Assembly (NCBI RefSeq): GCF_001730225.1
Contig: NZ_MIJE01000031.1
Location: forward strand, 171,558-235,557
From: Desulfuribacillus alkaliarsenatis
Lineage (GTDB): Bacteria > Bacillota > Bacilli > Desulfuribacillales > Desulfuribacillaceae
Direction: 5' to 3'
DNA: 64,000 nucleotides
The translations under genes and the position numbers were made by a program. The notes under the pieces were generated by a model. It was not told the origin of the DNA. It saw only the letters and a list, made by a program, of their open reading frames with translations, and ran no database searches. Positions within the stretch are counted from its first letter, which is position 1, and every line of letters begins with the position of its first letter. This document shows, in pieces, positions 26,679-37,000 of this stretch.

Positions 26679-28295
26679 TTAATCTTGCTTAGTTATAGAC
26701 TTATAACTATTTAATATGTCATTAATGTCAATGTAAGAAAGGATTCTCATAAAACACTCTACAACCTTAGGATCAAACTGTTTCCCAGATTCCGCTTTGA
26801 TTCGATTTGTAGCCACTTCTACACTCATTGCCTTTCTATATGGGCGATCAGTCGTCATTGCATCAAAGGCATCTGCGACAGCAATTATTCTTGCAACTAA
26901 CGGTATTTCTTCACCCTTAAGCAAACCTGGATATGCAGCATATGGCGGCATAATGTTTCCATCCCATCGCTCGTGGTGGTATAGAACAGCAGCTTTAATA
27001 GTTTTGTAGGACTGAATTTCTGCTAATATATTTGCCCCTATAACTGGGTGCTGTTTTATCTCATAATATTCCTCATCCGTCAAAGCACCTGCTTTGTTTA
27101 ATATATGATCTGGAATCCCTACTTTACCAATATCGTGAAGTAAAGCACCAATATACGTTTCAAATATTTCCTCCTCAGACAACCCTAATTCATTTGCAAT
27201 TAGCACACTTATACTGGTAACACGACGACTGTGGTCTCCTGTATAATAATCCCTATAATCTATTGTTGCTGAGAATGCTCTAGTAATGCCTTCAAGTAAG
27301 CTCTGAATATTTTTTCTTTCTTGATCTAGTAGTTTATTCGTTTCTTTGAGATCATCTGTACGCTTCGCTAGTTGATGGTGTAGTGATTTGTTCCACAGAT
27401 AAAAGATGAATGTTGCTGTTAATAGAATATGCCCCACCACAGCAGCATAATACCAAAACGATTTCTCTGAATATGTTCTGTAACCTACAATACCAAACCA
27501 TTTATTATCTAAAACTGCTATTGTGCCATTTTGTTCAAGCTGATAAAGCGCTTTATTGAGAATATCTCGCGTGTTTTTTTGGCCTTTTGGTAAAGCCATC
27601 GCATAATATCCTGTAGACTCCTCTATCGCACTTACCGAATAGTATTGATCCTGCGTATGTAGCCGCAAAAAATATAAGGCAGTCATTTGATTCTCTATCC
27701 ATACGTCTCCAACTCCATTCACCAATAATTCTAGGCCTTCAATGGGATCTTTAACTGTGTGTATAACTCCAGCATTCCAGCTTTTTGCCAAAGTATGGGT
27801 TACGGAATTTTCTTGAACTATGACCTCTAAATCTTGTAAATCCTCTAAGGATATTTCACCTAAATCGTGCCGATAAACAAGTGCTTGAGTCGTAATTAAG
27901 TATGGGTTAGTGTAAAGGAATCTCTCTTGCCTATCGTCAGTGATTTTCATTCCAGTGATTACAACTGACTCCCCTGCTTCTAACAAGCTAAGTGCTTCCG
28001 TCCAATTCATCTGTTGATAACGAACTTCAATATCTAATATCTGCTTAAGGTAGTAAAGCAGGTCCGCTTCATAACCCGAATACCCCCTATTTCCAACATA
28101 GGAAAAAGGGGGATATGCCTCGTCGCCAATAAATAGGAGCTCTTGACTACGGGCATCCATGTGTTGTTTTTCCGCTTCAGTTATTTGATTCTTTAATGCT
28201 GGATTTAACTCAGATGCATACCAAACTGCAAATACAATAGTGATAACAATATATACAATCACAATCAATTTTACTTTGTAGCTGATAGCCTTCAC
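26679..28295 (-). CDS. Membrane sensor with SBP_bac_3 and HD-GYP domains
   Basis: A 538-residue protein. N-terminal membrane segment (about 6-24), an extracytoplasmic SBP_bac_3 domain (about 50-265; LLFIGDEAYPPFSYVGNRGYSGYEADLLYYL), second membrane segment (277-298), a coiled-coil stretch (about 305-330) and an HD-type phosphodiesterase domain (YTGDHSRRV, ALLHDIGKVGIPDHIL, HHERWDG). HD-GYP enzymes break down c-di-GMP. The usual GYP signature after HHERWDG is replaced by a segment reading NIMPPYAAYPGLLKGEEIP, so activity should be tested. The start is a GTG. The ligand is probably an amino acid or similar small molecule. Confidence 0.87.
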   Translation of the reverse strand: MKAISYKVKLIVIVYIVITIVFAVWYASELNPALKNQITEAEKQHMDARSQELLFIGDEAYPPFSYVGNRGYSGYEADLLYYLKQILDIEVRYQQMNWTEALSLLEAGESVVITGMKITDDRQERFLYTNPYLITTQALVYRHDLGEISLEDLQDLEVIVQENSVTHTLAKSWNAGVIHTVKDPIEGLELLVNGVGDVWIENQMTALYFLRLHTQDQYYSVSAIEESTGYYAMALPKGQKNTRDILNKALYQLEQNGTIAVLDNKWFGIVGYRTYSEKSFWYYAAVVGHILLTATFIFYLWNKSLHHQLAKRTDDLKETNKLLDQERKNIQSLLEGITRAFSATIDYRDYYTGDHSRRVTSISVLIANELGLSEEEIFETYIGALLHDIGKVGIPDHILNKAGALTDEEYYEIKQHPVIGANILAEIQSYKTIKAAVLYHHERWDGNIMPPYAAYPGLLKGEEIPLVARIIAVADAFDAMTTDRPYRKAMSVEVATNRIKAESGKQFDPKVVECFMRILSYIDINDILNSYKSITKQD

Positions 28296-28422
28296 TTCCC
28301 GTCCCTATTACAACCTATCTGCCACCATTATAGTACAAAGTAAGACAATACTCTATTAGTATTTTGCAAAATTATAGTAGTCTTCGAGAGATTAACTAGA
28401 TAGTAGTCTATTAATAGCTGAA

Positions 28423-29139
28423 CTAGTTAATAAATTCTATTCCATATTCACCGTGCTCCACTTCTAAATTTGCTGGTACTTTCACCAACAACATCCTAGA
28501 TCCAAAAATTGCCCTGTTAGCATTATAATTAGTATCTACCAATGGTGATGATGTAAGGAATTGTCCAATCACATATTCCTGCTTAAAGTTTGCAAAATAT
28601 AATTCATACGGCAATGCTTCTTGAATTATTAAACGATTACCTTCAATCCTTACATTTGGCGCCTTAATGTCCTCAGTTAAATCTATACCGCGTAATATTG
28701 TTCTTGTTGTATAGCTATAGATCTGAATCTCACCTTCTAAATCTTCACTCCTCTCTGCCATAATCCATACATTTGCAGGCATACCTTGGGAGTCAGTAAT
28801 TCTTAGCAAGTCATCATTATAATCAAAACTCCATTGACCATTACGAATTATACCTTCAGATTCCTCAAGCTTTCCTTGCTTAGCAATTTCGTAAAAGTTA
28901 TGTGAATAATATTCTTCACTTGCGAGTTCGGACCCACTGATAATATCCTGTTGTATAAATTGATCTTTAGGTAGCATATAGAATATAGCTATAGCAATTA
29001 GTAACAGTACTGTATATCCAGCCAACAGCCAACGTACCCGTTCGAAGTTAAACCCTCCCATATTATTAACAGAAAATCGAATTAGAAATAATGCAGCGAT
29101 AAATATAACAATCAAAAAGATTGGCATGATTAAAGCCAT
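28423..29139 (-). CDS. Membrane-anchored protein of the GntR/ABC operon
   Basis: A 238-residue protein of no family I can name. Two hydrophobic segments at the N-terminus (3-21 and 37-56) are followed by a soluble region of about 180 residues rich in beta-type sequence. The ATG overlaps the stop of the permease gene (TAATG), so it is translationally coupled. By position it corresponds to the accessory proteins of the B. subtilis ytr-type operons; a part in the transporter complex is inferred. Confidence 0.6.
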   Translation of the reverse strand: MALIMPIFLIVIFIAALFLIRFSVNNMGGFNFERVRWLLAGYTVLLLIAIAIFYMLPKDQFIQQDIISGSELASEEYYSHNFYEIAKQGKLEESEGIIRNGQWSFDYNDDLLRITDSQGMPANVWIMAERSEDLEGEIQIYSYTTRTILRGIDLTEDIKAPNVRIEGNRLIIQEALPYELYFANFKQEYVIGQFLTSSPLVDTNYNANRAIFGSRMLLVKVPANLEVEHGEYGIEFIN

Positions 29140-29897
29140 TATTTTCGCACCTCCAGACGGTCAGACAGTAGAGTAGCACAAGCAAAAAACACCGCAGCTG
29201 TCATTAATACCTTCAGAACAAAAACTGCAAATGAACTTTCTTGAACAAAAAACTGTACAACGCTTACTACAATACTGTTATCTGGTGATTTCAAGCGTGC
29301 CTCGTAAAGCATCCCACCAAATATAAAGGTTGGTATTAATACGACAAAAATTCTATTGATTTGAGCAATCATACCAAAGAAATATCCTATACTCATAACT
29401 AAAATCATATAAAAAGTTACAGCTAGGATACCAATTACAAGTTCATATGGCGTTAGGAAGAAGTTCTGAATCGTTAAGTTTTCAGCCCCGCGCATGAAGA
29501 ATACTATTATTTTTAGCACAAAGGTTAATAGCATAGCCCCAATTCCACCAGCTAGAGAAATCGTTAATAAATATCCAATATTCGATAAATTGCTCGTTAA
29601 ACGATTTGATACTAGGGTAAAGTCGATATCTCTATACGTTGTTGTAGTAAATAGAATCGCTATAACAAAAGCCCATATAAACGTAAAGATGATAATAATA
29701 TCCCCAGAGTAAGTTTTAACGCCCATCACTATGCCATCGGAATGGGTTCGCATATCGCCTACACCACCGAAGGAAAACAACAAACCTACTAATTGTACAA
29801 GAATCATTGAAAACAAAAGTCCCATATATGCCTTCAACTTATAAAGGTATTGTTTTTTTGTAAGCTCTTGAGCATTAGCTGCGATTAAAGACATCAT
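29139..29897 (-). CDS. ABC-2-type permease of the GntR operon
   Basis: About 252 residues with six hydrophobic segments (about 25-50, 65-85, 105-135, 145-170, 180-198 and 220-240), as in ABC-2 permeases of YtrC/YhcI type. Two adjacent ATG codons (29897 and 29894) follow a GGGAGG; either may be used. It overlaps the end of the ATPase gene. It forms a transporter with that ATPase; the substrate is unknown, although related operons respond to cell-wall-active compounds. Confidence 0.75.
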   Translation of the reverse strand: MMSLIAANAQELTKKQYLYKLKAYMGLLFSMILVQLVGLLFSFGGVGDMRTHSDGIVMGVKTYSGDIIIIFTFIWAFVIAILFTTTTYRDIDFTLVSNRLTSNLSNIGYLLTISLAGGIGAMLLTFVLKIIVFFMRGAENLTIQNFFLTPYELVIGILAVTFYMILVMSIGYFFGMIAQINRIFVVLIPTFIFGGMLYEARLKSPDNSIVVSVVQFFVQESSFAVFVLKVLMTAAVFFACATLLSDRLEVRK

Positions 29898-30777
29898 CAA
29901 TACCTCCCTTGTTCTTTTGTGTCAGATAGACGCAGATGTCATTTGTAGAAACGGCAGATATCTTAATTCCTTCGGATTTAAGTTTAGCTAGCTCTGCTTC
30001 AGTCAGATTGTTATACACTACTACATATGTTGTATCCGTTCCAATGGTCTCACGATAGAATGTATCTCTACCTCCAAGATACACCTCTAATTGTTGACTG
30101 CTTCCCGTTAAACCAACAGCATATTCCTTTAGCTCGTCAACAGGCATATGCAAGCATAACTGGCCTTCACGGATTAGTAAAACATCCTCTATTAAATCTT
30201 CTATCTCATTTAATAAATGACTTGAGAGAATCATAGTTCGCGGATGAGCTAGGTAATCCTTAAGCATCGCACGATAAAAATCCTTTCTTACTGCAGCGTC
30301 CATTCCTGTTGTTGGTTCATCTAGTATCGTTAGAGGACACCGGGAAGCAATGCCGATAATTAAATTAAAGGTGCTTTTCATGCCCTTAGATAGGTTTTGA
30401 TGGCTTTGATCTGCATTCAATCCAAAATAGTCGAACAATCCAATTGCTAAACCATCATCCCAGTTTGGATAAAACTTACTAGCTGATTCTATGATATCTC
30501 CAAGGCGCAAAGCTGCAGGAAAAGTCATTTTATCATCAACAAAAATCATATTAGCTGCTACCTTTAGATTGTTAAATGGTTGTTCACCAAGCACCTTAAT
30601 ATCACCTGCGCTTTTATGATGAAATCCAGCAAGAATTTTCAGTAGCGTTGTTTTGCCTGCACCATTTCTACCTATAAGTCCAGTAATTTTTTGTTCACTG
30701 ATAGAAAAAGATAAATTATCAAGTGCCTTATGTTTTCCAAATATCTTTGTAAGCTGATTACATTGTACAATTTTCAT
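29875..30777 (-). CDS. ABC transporter ATP-binding protein (YtrB/YhcH type)
   Basis: A 300-residue ATPase. Walker A GRNGAGKTTLLKI, signature NLSKGMKSTFNLI (a degenerate form, typical of the YtrB/YhcH branch), Walker B LTILDEPTTGMD and H-loop ILSSHLLNEIED. A C-terminal extension of about 90 residues follows the nucleotide-binding domain. The start is three bases after the gntR stop (TAA AAC ATG), in one operon. Confidence 0.9.
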   Translation of the reverse strand: MKIVQCNQLTKIFGKHKALDNLSFSISEQKITGLIGRNGAGKTTLLKILAGFHHKSAGDIKVLGEQPFNNLKVAANMIFVDDKMTFPAALRLGDIIESASKFYPNWDDGLAIGLFDYFGLNADQSHQNLSKGMKSTFNLIIGIASRCPLTILDEPTTGMDAAVRKDFYRAMLKDYLAHPRTMILSSHLLNEIEDLIEDVLLIREGQLCLHMPVDELKEYAVGLTGSSQQLEVYLGGRDTFYRETIGTDTTYVVVYNNLTEAELAKLKSEGIKISAVSTNDICVYLTQKNKGGIDDVFNRS

Positions 30778-30780
30778 GTT

Positions 30781-31158
30781 TTATGCACCCCCATTGTTGT
30801 TAATGTTTTTTATCATGCTAATCAATTCTTCTTCTGAGACTTCTAAACGCTTTGCTTCAACTACGATGTCTGAAACCAGCTGTTTGAGTGTTTTTTCAAT
30901 CCGTTTGTTGCGAATCTGTTTCTTAGCATTGGGTGATACGAACATACCTAGTCCTCGCTTTTTATATAGTATTTCTTCCTCTGCTAGCATTGTTAATCCC
31001 TTTGCGGCCGTAGCTGGATTAATATTGAACATATCCGCCAGCTGATATTGTGAGTAAACCTTTTCATCATCTTTAAGGTTTCCCCGTAATATTTCTGTCT
31101 CTAGCCAATTCGCTATTTGCACATAAATTGGCTCCAACCCTTCGGTATTTAGTATCAC
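30781..31158 (-). CDS. GntR family regulator (YtrA/YhcF subfamily)
   Basis: A 125-residue regulator: winged-helix domain about 8-75 (PIYVQIANWLETEILRGNL, VYSQYQLADMFNINPATAAKGL) and a short helical tail, as in the YtrA subfamily that lacks a large effector domain. The GTG at 31158 is preferred, with GGGAGG eight bases upstream; the GTG at 31167 is part of that site. It likely represses its own ABC operon through the inverted repeat at 31190-31219. Confidence 0.9.
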   Translation of the reverse strand: MILNTEGLEPIYVQIANWLETEILRGNLKDDEKVYSQYQLADMFNINPATAAKGLTMLAEEEILYKKRGLGMFVSPNAKKQIRNKRIEKTLKQLVSDIVVEAKRLEVSEEELISMIKNINNNGGA

Positions 31159-31189
31159 TACTTGCACCTCCCTATTAGCAACTTCGAGC

Positions 31190-31219
31190 TATAGTGCACT
31201 ACTGATGTAATGTACTATA
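31190..31219. promoter_or_regulatory. Candidate operator of the GntR/ABC operon
   Basis: Inverted repeat TATAGTGCA-N12-TGTACTATA with 8 of 9 matching positions, 31 bases upstream of the gntR start. The AGTGnA/TNYACT core resembles YtrA-type operators. Binding is inferred. Confidence 0.5.
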
Positions 31220-31279
31220 TATTGCTTTGCGTATATTGTCAATAGGCAGCTAACTTAATTTGTAATTTTGCAGCTTAAA

Positions 31280-31309
31280 AAGACAAAAATAATTGTTTTC
31301 CGATATAAT
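31280..31309 (+). promoter_or_regulatory. Candidate promoter of csbD
   Basis: AAGACA (31280-31285), 18-base spacer, TATAAT (31304-31309). The -10 is perfect and the -35 is weak. A stress-sigma promoter, as for B. subtilis csbD, was not recognised. Confidence 0.4.
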
Positions 31310-31350
31310 ATAAGTAGATAGATTACTATAAAAAGAGAGGTGCACTTACT

Positions 31351-31554
31351 ATGAATAAAGACCAATTCAAAGGTAAATGGAAACAGCTACGAGGCAAAGC
31401 TAAGGAACAATGGGGTAAATTAACGAATGACCAACTTGATCAAATTGACGGAAAGCGCGATCAGCTTGTAGGGAAAATTCAAGAAATGTACGGTAAAACC
31501 AAGGAAGAAGTCGAAAAGGAAGTATCTAAGTGGCAGGAAAAGTTAAAGCTCTAA
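31351..31554 (+). CDS. csbD: CsbD family stress protein
   Basis: A 67-residue, highly charged, helical protein: KDQFKGKWKQLRGKAKEQWGKL, then DQIDGKRDQLVGKIQEMYG. This is the full CsbD domain. In Bacillus it is part of the general stress response; its molecular role is not known. Start with GAGAGGTG upstream; a terminator follows. Confidence 0.95.
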   Translation: MNKDQFKGKWKQLRGKAKEQWGKLTNDQLDQIDGKRDQLVGKIQEMYGKTKEEVEKEVSKWQEKLKL

Positions 31555-31583
31555 GGGCGATTATAGCTAATTAGAGATACTAA

Positions 31584-31622
31584 AAGAGGTAGCAAATCGG
31601 TTTAATCCGACTGCTACCTCTT
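31584..31622 (+). terminator. Terminator after csbD
   Basis: Long hairpin: AAGAGGTAGC/GCTACCTCTT with an inner TCGG/CCGA stem, then TAGTCTAT. Symmetrical enough to act on both strands. Confidence 0.75.
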
Positions 31623-31698
31623 AGTCTATCTGTTTAGTCTATATATTTAGTCTGTTTTTTTAGCACGTTTTATGTGCTATGTGGCTTTTTCTATACTT

Positions 31699-33807
31699 TT
31701 ACTGAATGTTATAAAGTAATTCTGTGTATGTCGGGAATGGCCAGATTGAAGAATCTACAATCTTTTCTAGTTCGTCAGCAGACTCACGTAGCGCACTCAT
31801 AGCAGCAACTACTTTATCTCCATAGAAACTACCATGGGCCTTCGAGTCACCTTCTAAATCTTCCGCTTTAGCTACTGCTTCTTCTAACGTAACTACATTC
31901 TCTGAAATTGTTGCTACAAGTCCAGAAGCTGCAGCTAACAACGCACCTTGAGCAGTTGTATTAGCATCTATGCCAGTAGCTTTTATAGCATTTATAGAGG
32001 TCGCAACCTCTGTAGTAAACTTGATTCCCGCAGGAATAATCTGTCTCTTTGCTATTTCAAGCATTGCATTTGCTTCAATGTTAATCACTTTACAGTATTG
32101 CTCCATCATGATTTCAAAACGAGATATAAGCTCAGTCTTACTAAATACCCCATGCTTCTCAAACACCTCTAAAGCTTGTTCCGAGATTAACTTCGGAAGT
32201 GCATCTGGAGTTGTACGAAGATTAGATAATCCACGCTTCTCAGCTTCCACAACCCACTCATCCGAGTATCCATCACCATTAAAGATAATACGCTCGTGAT
32301 CAGCAACAATTTTCTTAAGAATTTCCTCCACCTTAGCTGTTAAATCTATTGCAGACTCTAATTCATCAGCAATTTCAGCTAACACTTCAGCAACTATTGT
32401 ATTTAGTACAATATTCGGTCCTGCGATTGATGCAGATGACCCAACCATACGGAATTCAAATTTGTTTCCAGTAAAGGCAAAAGGTGATGTTCTATTACGG
32501 TCTGTGTTATCACGTGGTAATGGCGGCAGTGTAGAAACTCCAACTTTTAATTCTCCGCCCTGCTTTGAGTTAGTTAACCCACCGTCTTTAATTTGCTCTA
32601 AAATATCAGTAAGCTGATCGCCTAAGAATATCGATATAATAGCTGGTGGTGCTTCATTTGCACCCAAGCGGTGATCGTTTCCTGCATTAGCAGCAGACAC
32701 GCGTAATAAATCTTGGTATTTATCAACTGCTCTAACTACTGCACACAAGAATACTAAGAATTGCATGTTCTCATGTGGGTTAGTGCCTGGTTCTAATAGG
32801 TTTTGACCTTCATCAGTTGCCATTGACCAGTTATTGTGTTTACCAGAACCATTCACTCCAGCAAACGGTTTTTCATGGAGCAAGCACGCTAAACCATGAC
32901 GATTTGCTACCTTTTGTAATATCTCCATTACTAATTGATTGTGATCAGTAGCCACATTTGTTGTTGTGAACAAAGGTGCCATCTCATGCTGAGCAGGTGC
33001 TACCTCGTTATGTTTCGTCTTAGAGGTTACGCCTAACTTCCATAATTCTCTATCCAATTCATTCATATATGCTGCAATACGCTCTTTAATTGCCCCAAAG
33101 TAATGATCATCTAAATCCTGACCCTTTGCTGGCTTAGCACCAAATAGTGTTCGCCCTGACAATACTAGGTCTTTACGGTTTTTAAATAACCCTTTATCAA
33201 TTAAGAAATATTCCTGCTCTGCTCCGACTGTGCTGTTTACTCGCTTAGCTGAGCTTCCAAAAGTTTTTAAAACCCTTAATGCTTGTTTATTTAACGCCTC
33301 CATAGAACGAAGCAGTGGAGTCTTTTTATCTAAAGCTTCTCCATTATAAGAAACGAACGCAGTCGGGATACATAGTGTCAAGCCTGTAGAATCTTCTTTT
33401 AAAAATGCAGGTGATGTACTATCCCAAGCAGTATAACCTCGAGCTTCAAAGGTAACACGTAAACCACCTGATGGGAAAGACGATGCATCCGGTTCTCCTT
33501 TTATGAGTTCTTTACCTGAGAACTCCATAATTGCTTTGCCGTCACCTGTAGGAGAAATAAATGAATCATGTTTTTCTGCAGTAAAACCAGTCATTGGTTG
33601 GAACCAGTGCGTAAAGTGCGTAGCACCTCTTTCCACTGCCCATTCTTTCATAGCATTTGCAACGATGTCAGCAATTGAATCACTTAATGCTTGACCGCTT
33701 TCCATCGTTTTCTTAACTTCCTTAAAAACTGCCTTTGGTAGTCTTTTCTTCATTTCCGCTTCATTAAACACGTTTGTACCATACAACTCAATAGGGTTTA
33801 CACTCAT
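31699..33807 (-). CDS. glnN: Glutamine synthetase type III
   Basis: A 702-residue enzyme, the length of the GlnN class and much longer than type I (about 450). It joins ammonia to glutamate with ATP. Features: the GlnN N-terminus (FGTNVF-like), [27 protein letters not shown], the active-site region [24 protein letters not shown] and [23 protein letters not shown]. Strong ribosome binding site (AAGGAGAG). No GlnR site was recognised in the short upstream region. Confidence 0.95.
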   Translation of the reverse strand: MSVNPIELYGTNVFNEAEMKKRLPKAVFKEVKKTMESGQALSDSIADIVANAMKEWAVERGATHFTHWFQPMTGFTAEKHDSFISPTGDGKAIMEFSGKELIKGEPDASSFPSGGLRVTFEARGYTAWDSTSPAFLKEDSTGLTLCIPTAFVSYNGEALDKKTPLLRSMEALNKQALRVLKTFGSSAKRVNSTVGAEQEYFLIDKGLFKNRKDLVLSGRTLFGAKPAKGQDLDDHYFGAIKERIAAYMNELDRELWKLGVTSKTKHNEVAPAQHEMAPLFTTTNVATDHNQLVMEILQKVANRHGLACLLHEKPFAGVNGSGKHNNWSMATDEGQNLLEPGTNPHENMQFLVFLCAVVRAVDKYQDLLRVSAANAGNDHRLGANEAPPAIISIFLGDQLTDILEQIKDGGLTNSKQGGELKVGVSTLPPLPRDNTDRNRTSPFAFTGNKFEFRMVGSSASIAGPNIVLNTIVAEVLAEIADELESAIDLTAKVEEILKKIVADHERIIFNGDGYSDEWVVEAEKRGLSNLRTTPDALPKLISEQALEVFEKHGVFSKTELISRFEIMMEQYCKVINIEANAMLEIAKRQIIPAGIKFTTEVATSINAIKATGIDANTTAQGALLAAASGLVATISENVVTLEEAVAKAEDLEGDSKAHGSFYGDKVVAAMSALRESADELEKIVDSSIWPFPTYTELLYNIQ

Positions 33808-33954
33808 TTTTCATCTCTCCTTATATTTTGTTTCGCAATGTTCATATTTCATTAGCTTGTAAGTATAATTATTGTGTGTTTCTTTCTTTATATGTTAGCT
33901 TATGTGACGCGAAATGTAAATAACTTTTTCAAAAATAAATATATTTTTTTTGAA

Positions 33955-33987
33955 AAAACGCAAGTATATTTAATATACCTGCGTTTT
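33955..33987 (-). terminator. Terminator after the hybrid kinase gene
   Basis: Stem AAAACGCAGGTATATT/AATATACTTGCGTTTT on the minus strand (one mismatch), followed by a T-rich tract. Confidence 0.85.
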
Positions 33988-34014
33988 GCCTATTTAATAT
34001 ATGACATTTTGTTA

Positions 34015-37000
34015 TTATTTATCCTTACATTCTCGTAGCGATTCTCGCATTATAATAGTCATCTCATCGATTAGCTGCTTAACTGCTTTTTCGTCATTAC
34101 CATCATGGGCTTTTTCAGCAATAGTTACTAACTCAGTAACCTCACGCAAACGCATATTACCTGCTTCTCCCTTAAGTTGATGTAATAGCCCTTTAACTTG
34201 TTTATGGTTTTTCAACTCTATGTTTTCCTTAATATCTGATAATAAATCATCCAGGGAAGGCAACCATTCTTTAAGGAATTCTTCAGCTTCTGTTTTAGTA
34301 AAACCTACTTCTACAACAAAGCGCTTAACTAATGTTTGCAGACTTATAGAAGCTTTTGCACTAGCTAATTTACATGCATGTTTCACTAAAATACTAACAA
34401 CTTTTTTTGTATTTATAGGTTTACTTATATAATCATCCATACCAGCGTCATAACACTTGTCAGAATCACCCGACATTGCATAAGCGGTCATCGCAACAAT
34501 AATTGGTTGCTTATCTATTTCTAATTCACGAATTTTTCTTGTAGCTTCGTAACCATCCATAACAGGCATCTGGCAATCCATGAATATTATGTCATATTCT
34601 CTGACGCGACAAGCCTTTACAGCCCGTTCACCATTTTCTACGACGTCGCAACCTAATCCTTTGCTTGCGAGTAGTTTAACAAGTAGCTTGCTGTTTATAT
34701 CATTATCATCAACCACTAGTATGCGAAGGTCTAAGTCAATTGCTTTTGCAATTGCTTCACCCTCCTCACTGTTGCTAAGTAATAGTGATTTGTCAGTAGC
34801 GTTATCCAAATCTAACATTTCGCCGTAAGACTCGCCACCATGGCTACCGATAATATTTGCAACTACAGTTTTTAATAAATCATTCCGCTTATACGGCTTA
34901 GTCAAATACCCTGAAAATCCTTGTTTTTTTGCAAGCTTTGCTTCTTCATAACCCGCCACAGAGGTCAGCAACACTAATGGTATACTGCTGGTATTAGGAA
35001 TAGCTTTAAGAGCAGCTGCTAAATCCAGTCCATTCATCCCTGGCATATGAAAGTCGATTAGTAAAGCATCATATTGGGGATTGGTAAAGTTCCCCTTAAC
35101 TATGTGATTTAGGGCCTCAGCGGCGCTTTCTACTAGTTCTACAACCGCACCAGCTTCTTCTAGATAAACTTTAGCTATATCTCTGTTCATAGCATGATCG
35201 TCTACAACTAAAATTCTTTTTCCGACTAATGCTTTGTAGTCTGTTACAACAGTAACGTCTTCATCGTTAGATTTTATAACATCTATAGTAAAGCTTACCG
35301 TAGAGCCTTTTCCTATTTGGCTAGTTATTTGGATTTCGCCGTTCATCATTTCTACAATTCGTTTAGATATGGCTAGTCCAAGTCCAGTACCTCCGTATTT
35401 CCGCGTAGAAGACGTATCTCCTTGCATAAAGGGACTAAATAATTTAGCTATCGTCTCCTTCGTCATGCCAATACCCGTATCGTGTATTTTAAATTCTATG
35501 GTCGCATGCTCCTGGTCCTCCACCAACAGATTGACTTCCAGATAAACCTGACCTTGGTCTGTAAATTTCACAGCGTTGCTCACAAGATTATTAATCACCT
35601 GGCGCAGACGAATTGGATCACCCTTCACATTGTTAGGCACGTCAGAGTTCACAAGTAAATTGAGTTCTAAATCCTTCTCCTTTGCCTTCAAAGAGAATTG
35701 AATAACTGTTGACTCCACAACTGAACATAAATCAAACGGTATTTCTTCTACCTCAAACTTACCAGCTTCAATTTTTGAAATATCTAATATATCATTGATT
35801 ACGGTCATCAATGTTTCTGTTGAGGTCTTTATGTTATTGACAAACTCTGTTTGCTCTTTTGTAAGTTTTGTATTTTGTAACAAATCTAAAAAACCTACAA
35901 CTCCATTCATCGGTGTGCGAATCTCGTGGGACATATTTGCTAAAAACTGACTTTTTGCCACACTTGCTGCTTCAGCAGCCTCCTTCGCCTTCTCCATTTC
36001 AAGCTCCATATAATGCTTCGCTAGCGCCTCCGAGATAATATTAGCAACAAGCTTCATTAGCGCTATTTGTTCTGATGTCCATGGTTTTTTTGTTTTAATA
36101 TAATTAAATCCAAGGAATCCGTAAACATTTTTATTTCTAACTACAGGAATGTATAAAGCAGACTGAACACCCTTTCTCTGTAGTTCTAGCTTCTCTGCAC
36201 AGGCTGCAGGTGGCAACTTTTCGATATCATCTATAGCTAAGTGCTGTAGCTTACAAATTTGCTCTTTCAACCACGGAAGGTTCTCAGAAGGAAAATTCGT
36301 TAATTGCCTTGTTTCCGCTACTATATTTTCCACTATCCATTCATGGGTATTACTCATTAATTGTTGATTACAAGAGAACTGGAATAGATACATCCGATCC
36401 ACTTCAAAGTAATTCCCACATAACTCCAGCATACTTTCTATCTTTTCATCCAAATCATGTCTAGTAGCATTTATAAAGCTAGTGGAAATTTCGCTTATTA
36501 CTTTTTCAAACTCAAGCTGTTTATGTAACCAATCCTCTGCCAGTTTTTGTTTTGATATATCACGAAGATGAATTACAAATCCTGTCAACTCGCCATGTTC
36601 ATCATACATAGGGTATGAGTAAGACTCGAATGTGCCTAGTGCTCCATCGGTTGTTTCTAATTGAATTACTTCCGCATTCATCGATTGCATTTCTTTGGCT
36701 TTTACGGCAGGGCATGTTGGACATACCTTCCTATATCCCCTTAAATAGATGTAACACTTAGTTCCGACTGAACCCTCCCGCCCAAACCATTTTTGTATCG
36801 TCTCGTTTGTCCTAATAATTACCATTTCTGCATTTAAGATCATTACACCGTCTTGAATAGCATCAAATGTATTCCTTAGCAGTTCTTCCGCGACTTTATA
36901 TTGTTCCTTTTCTTGGGCTAAGTCCATTTCAGCCTGCTTTAGTTTTGTAATATCTTGTACCGTTCCCACAGATCTAGTTGCTTTTCCTTCCTCATCATAA

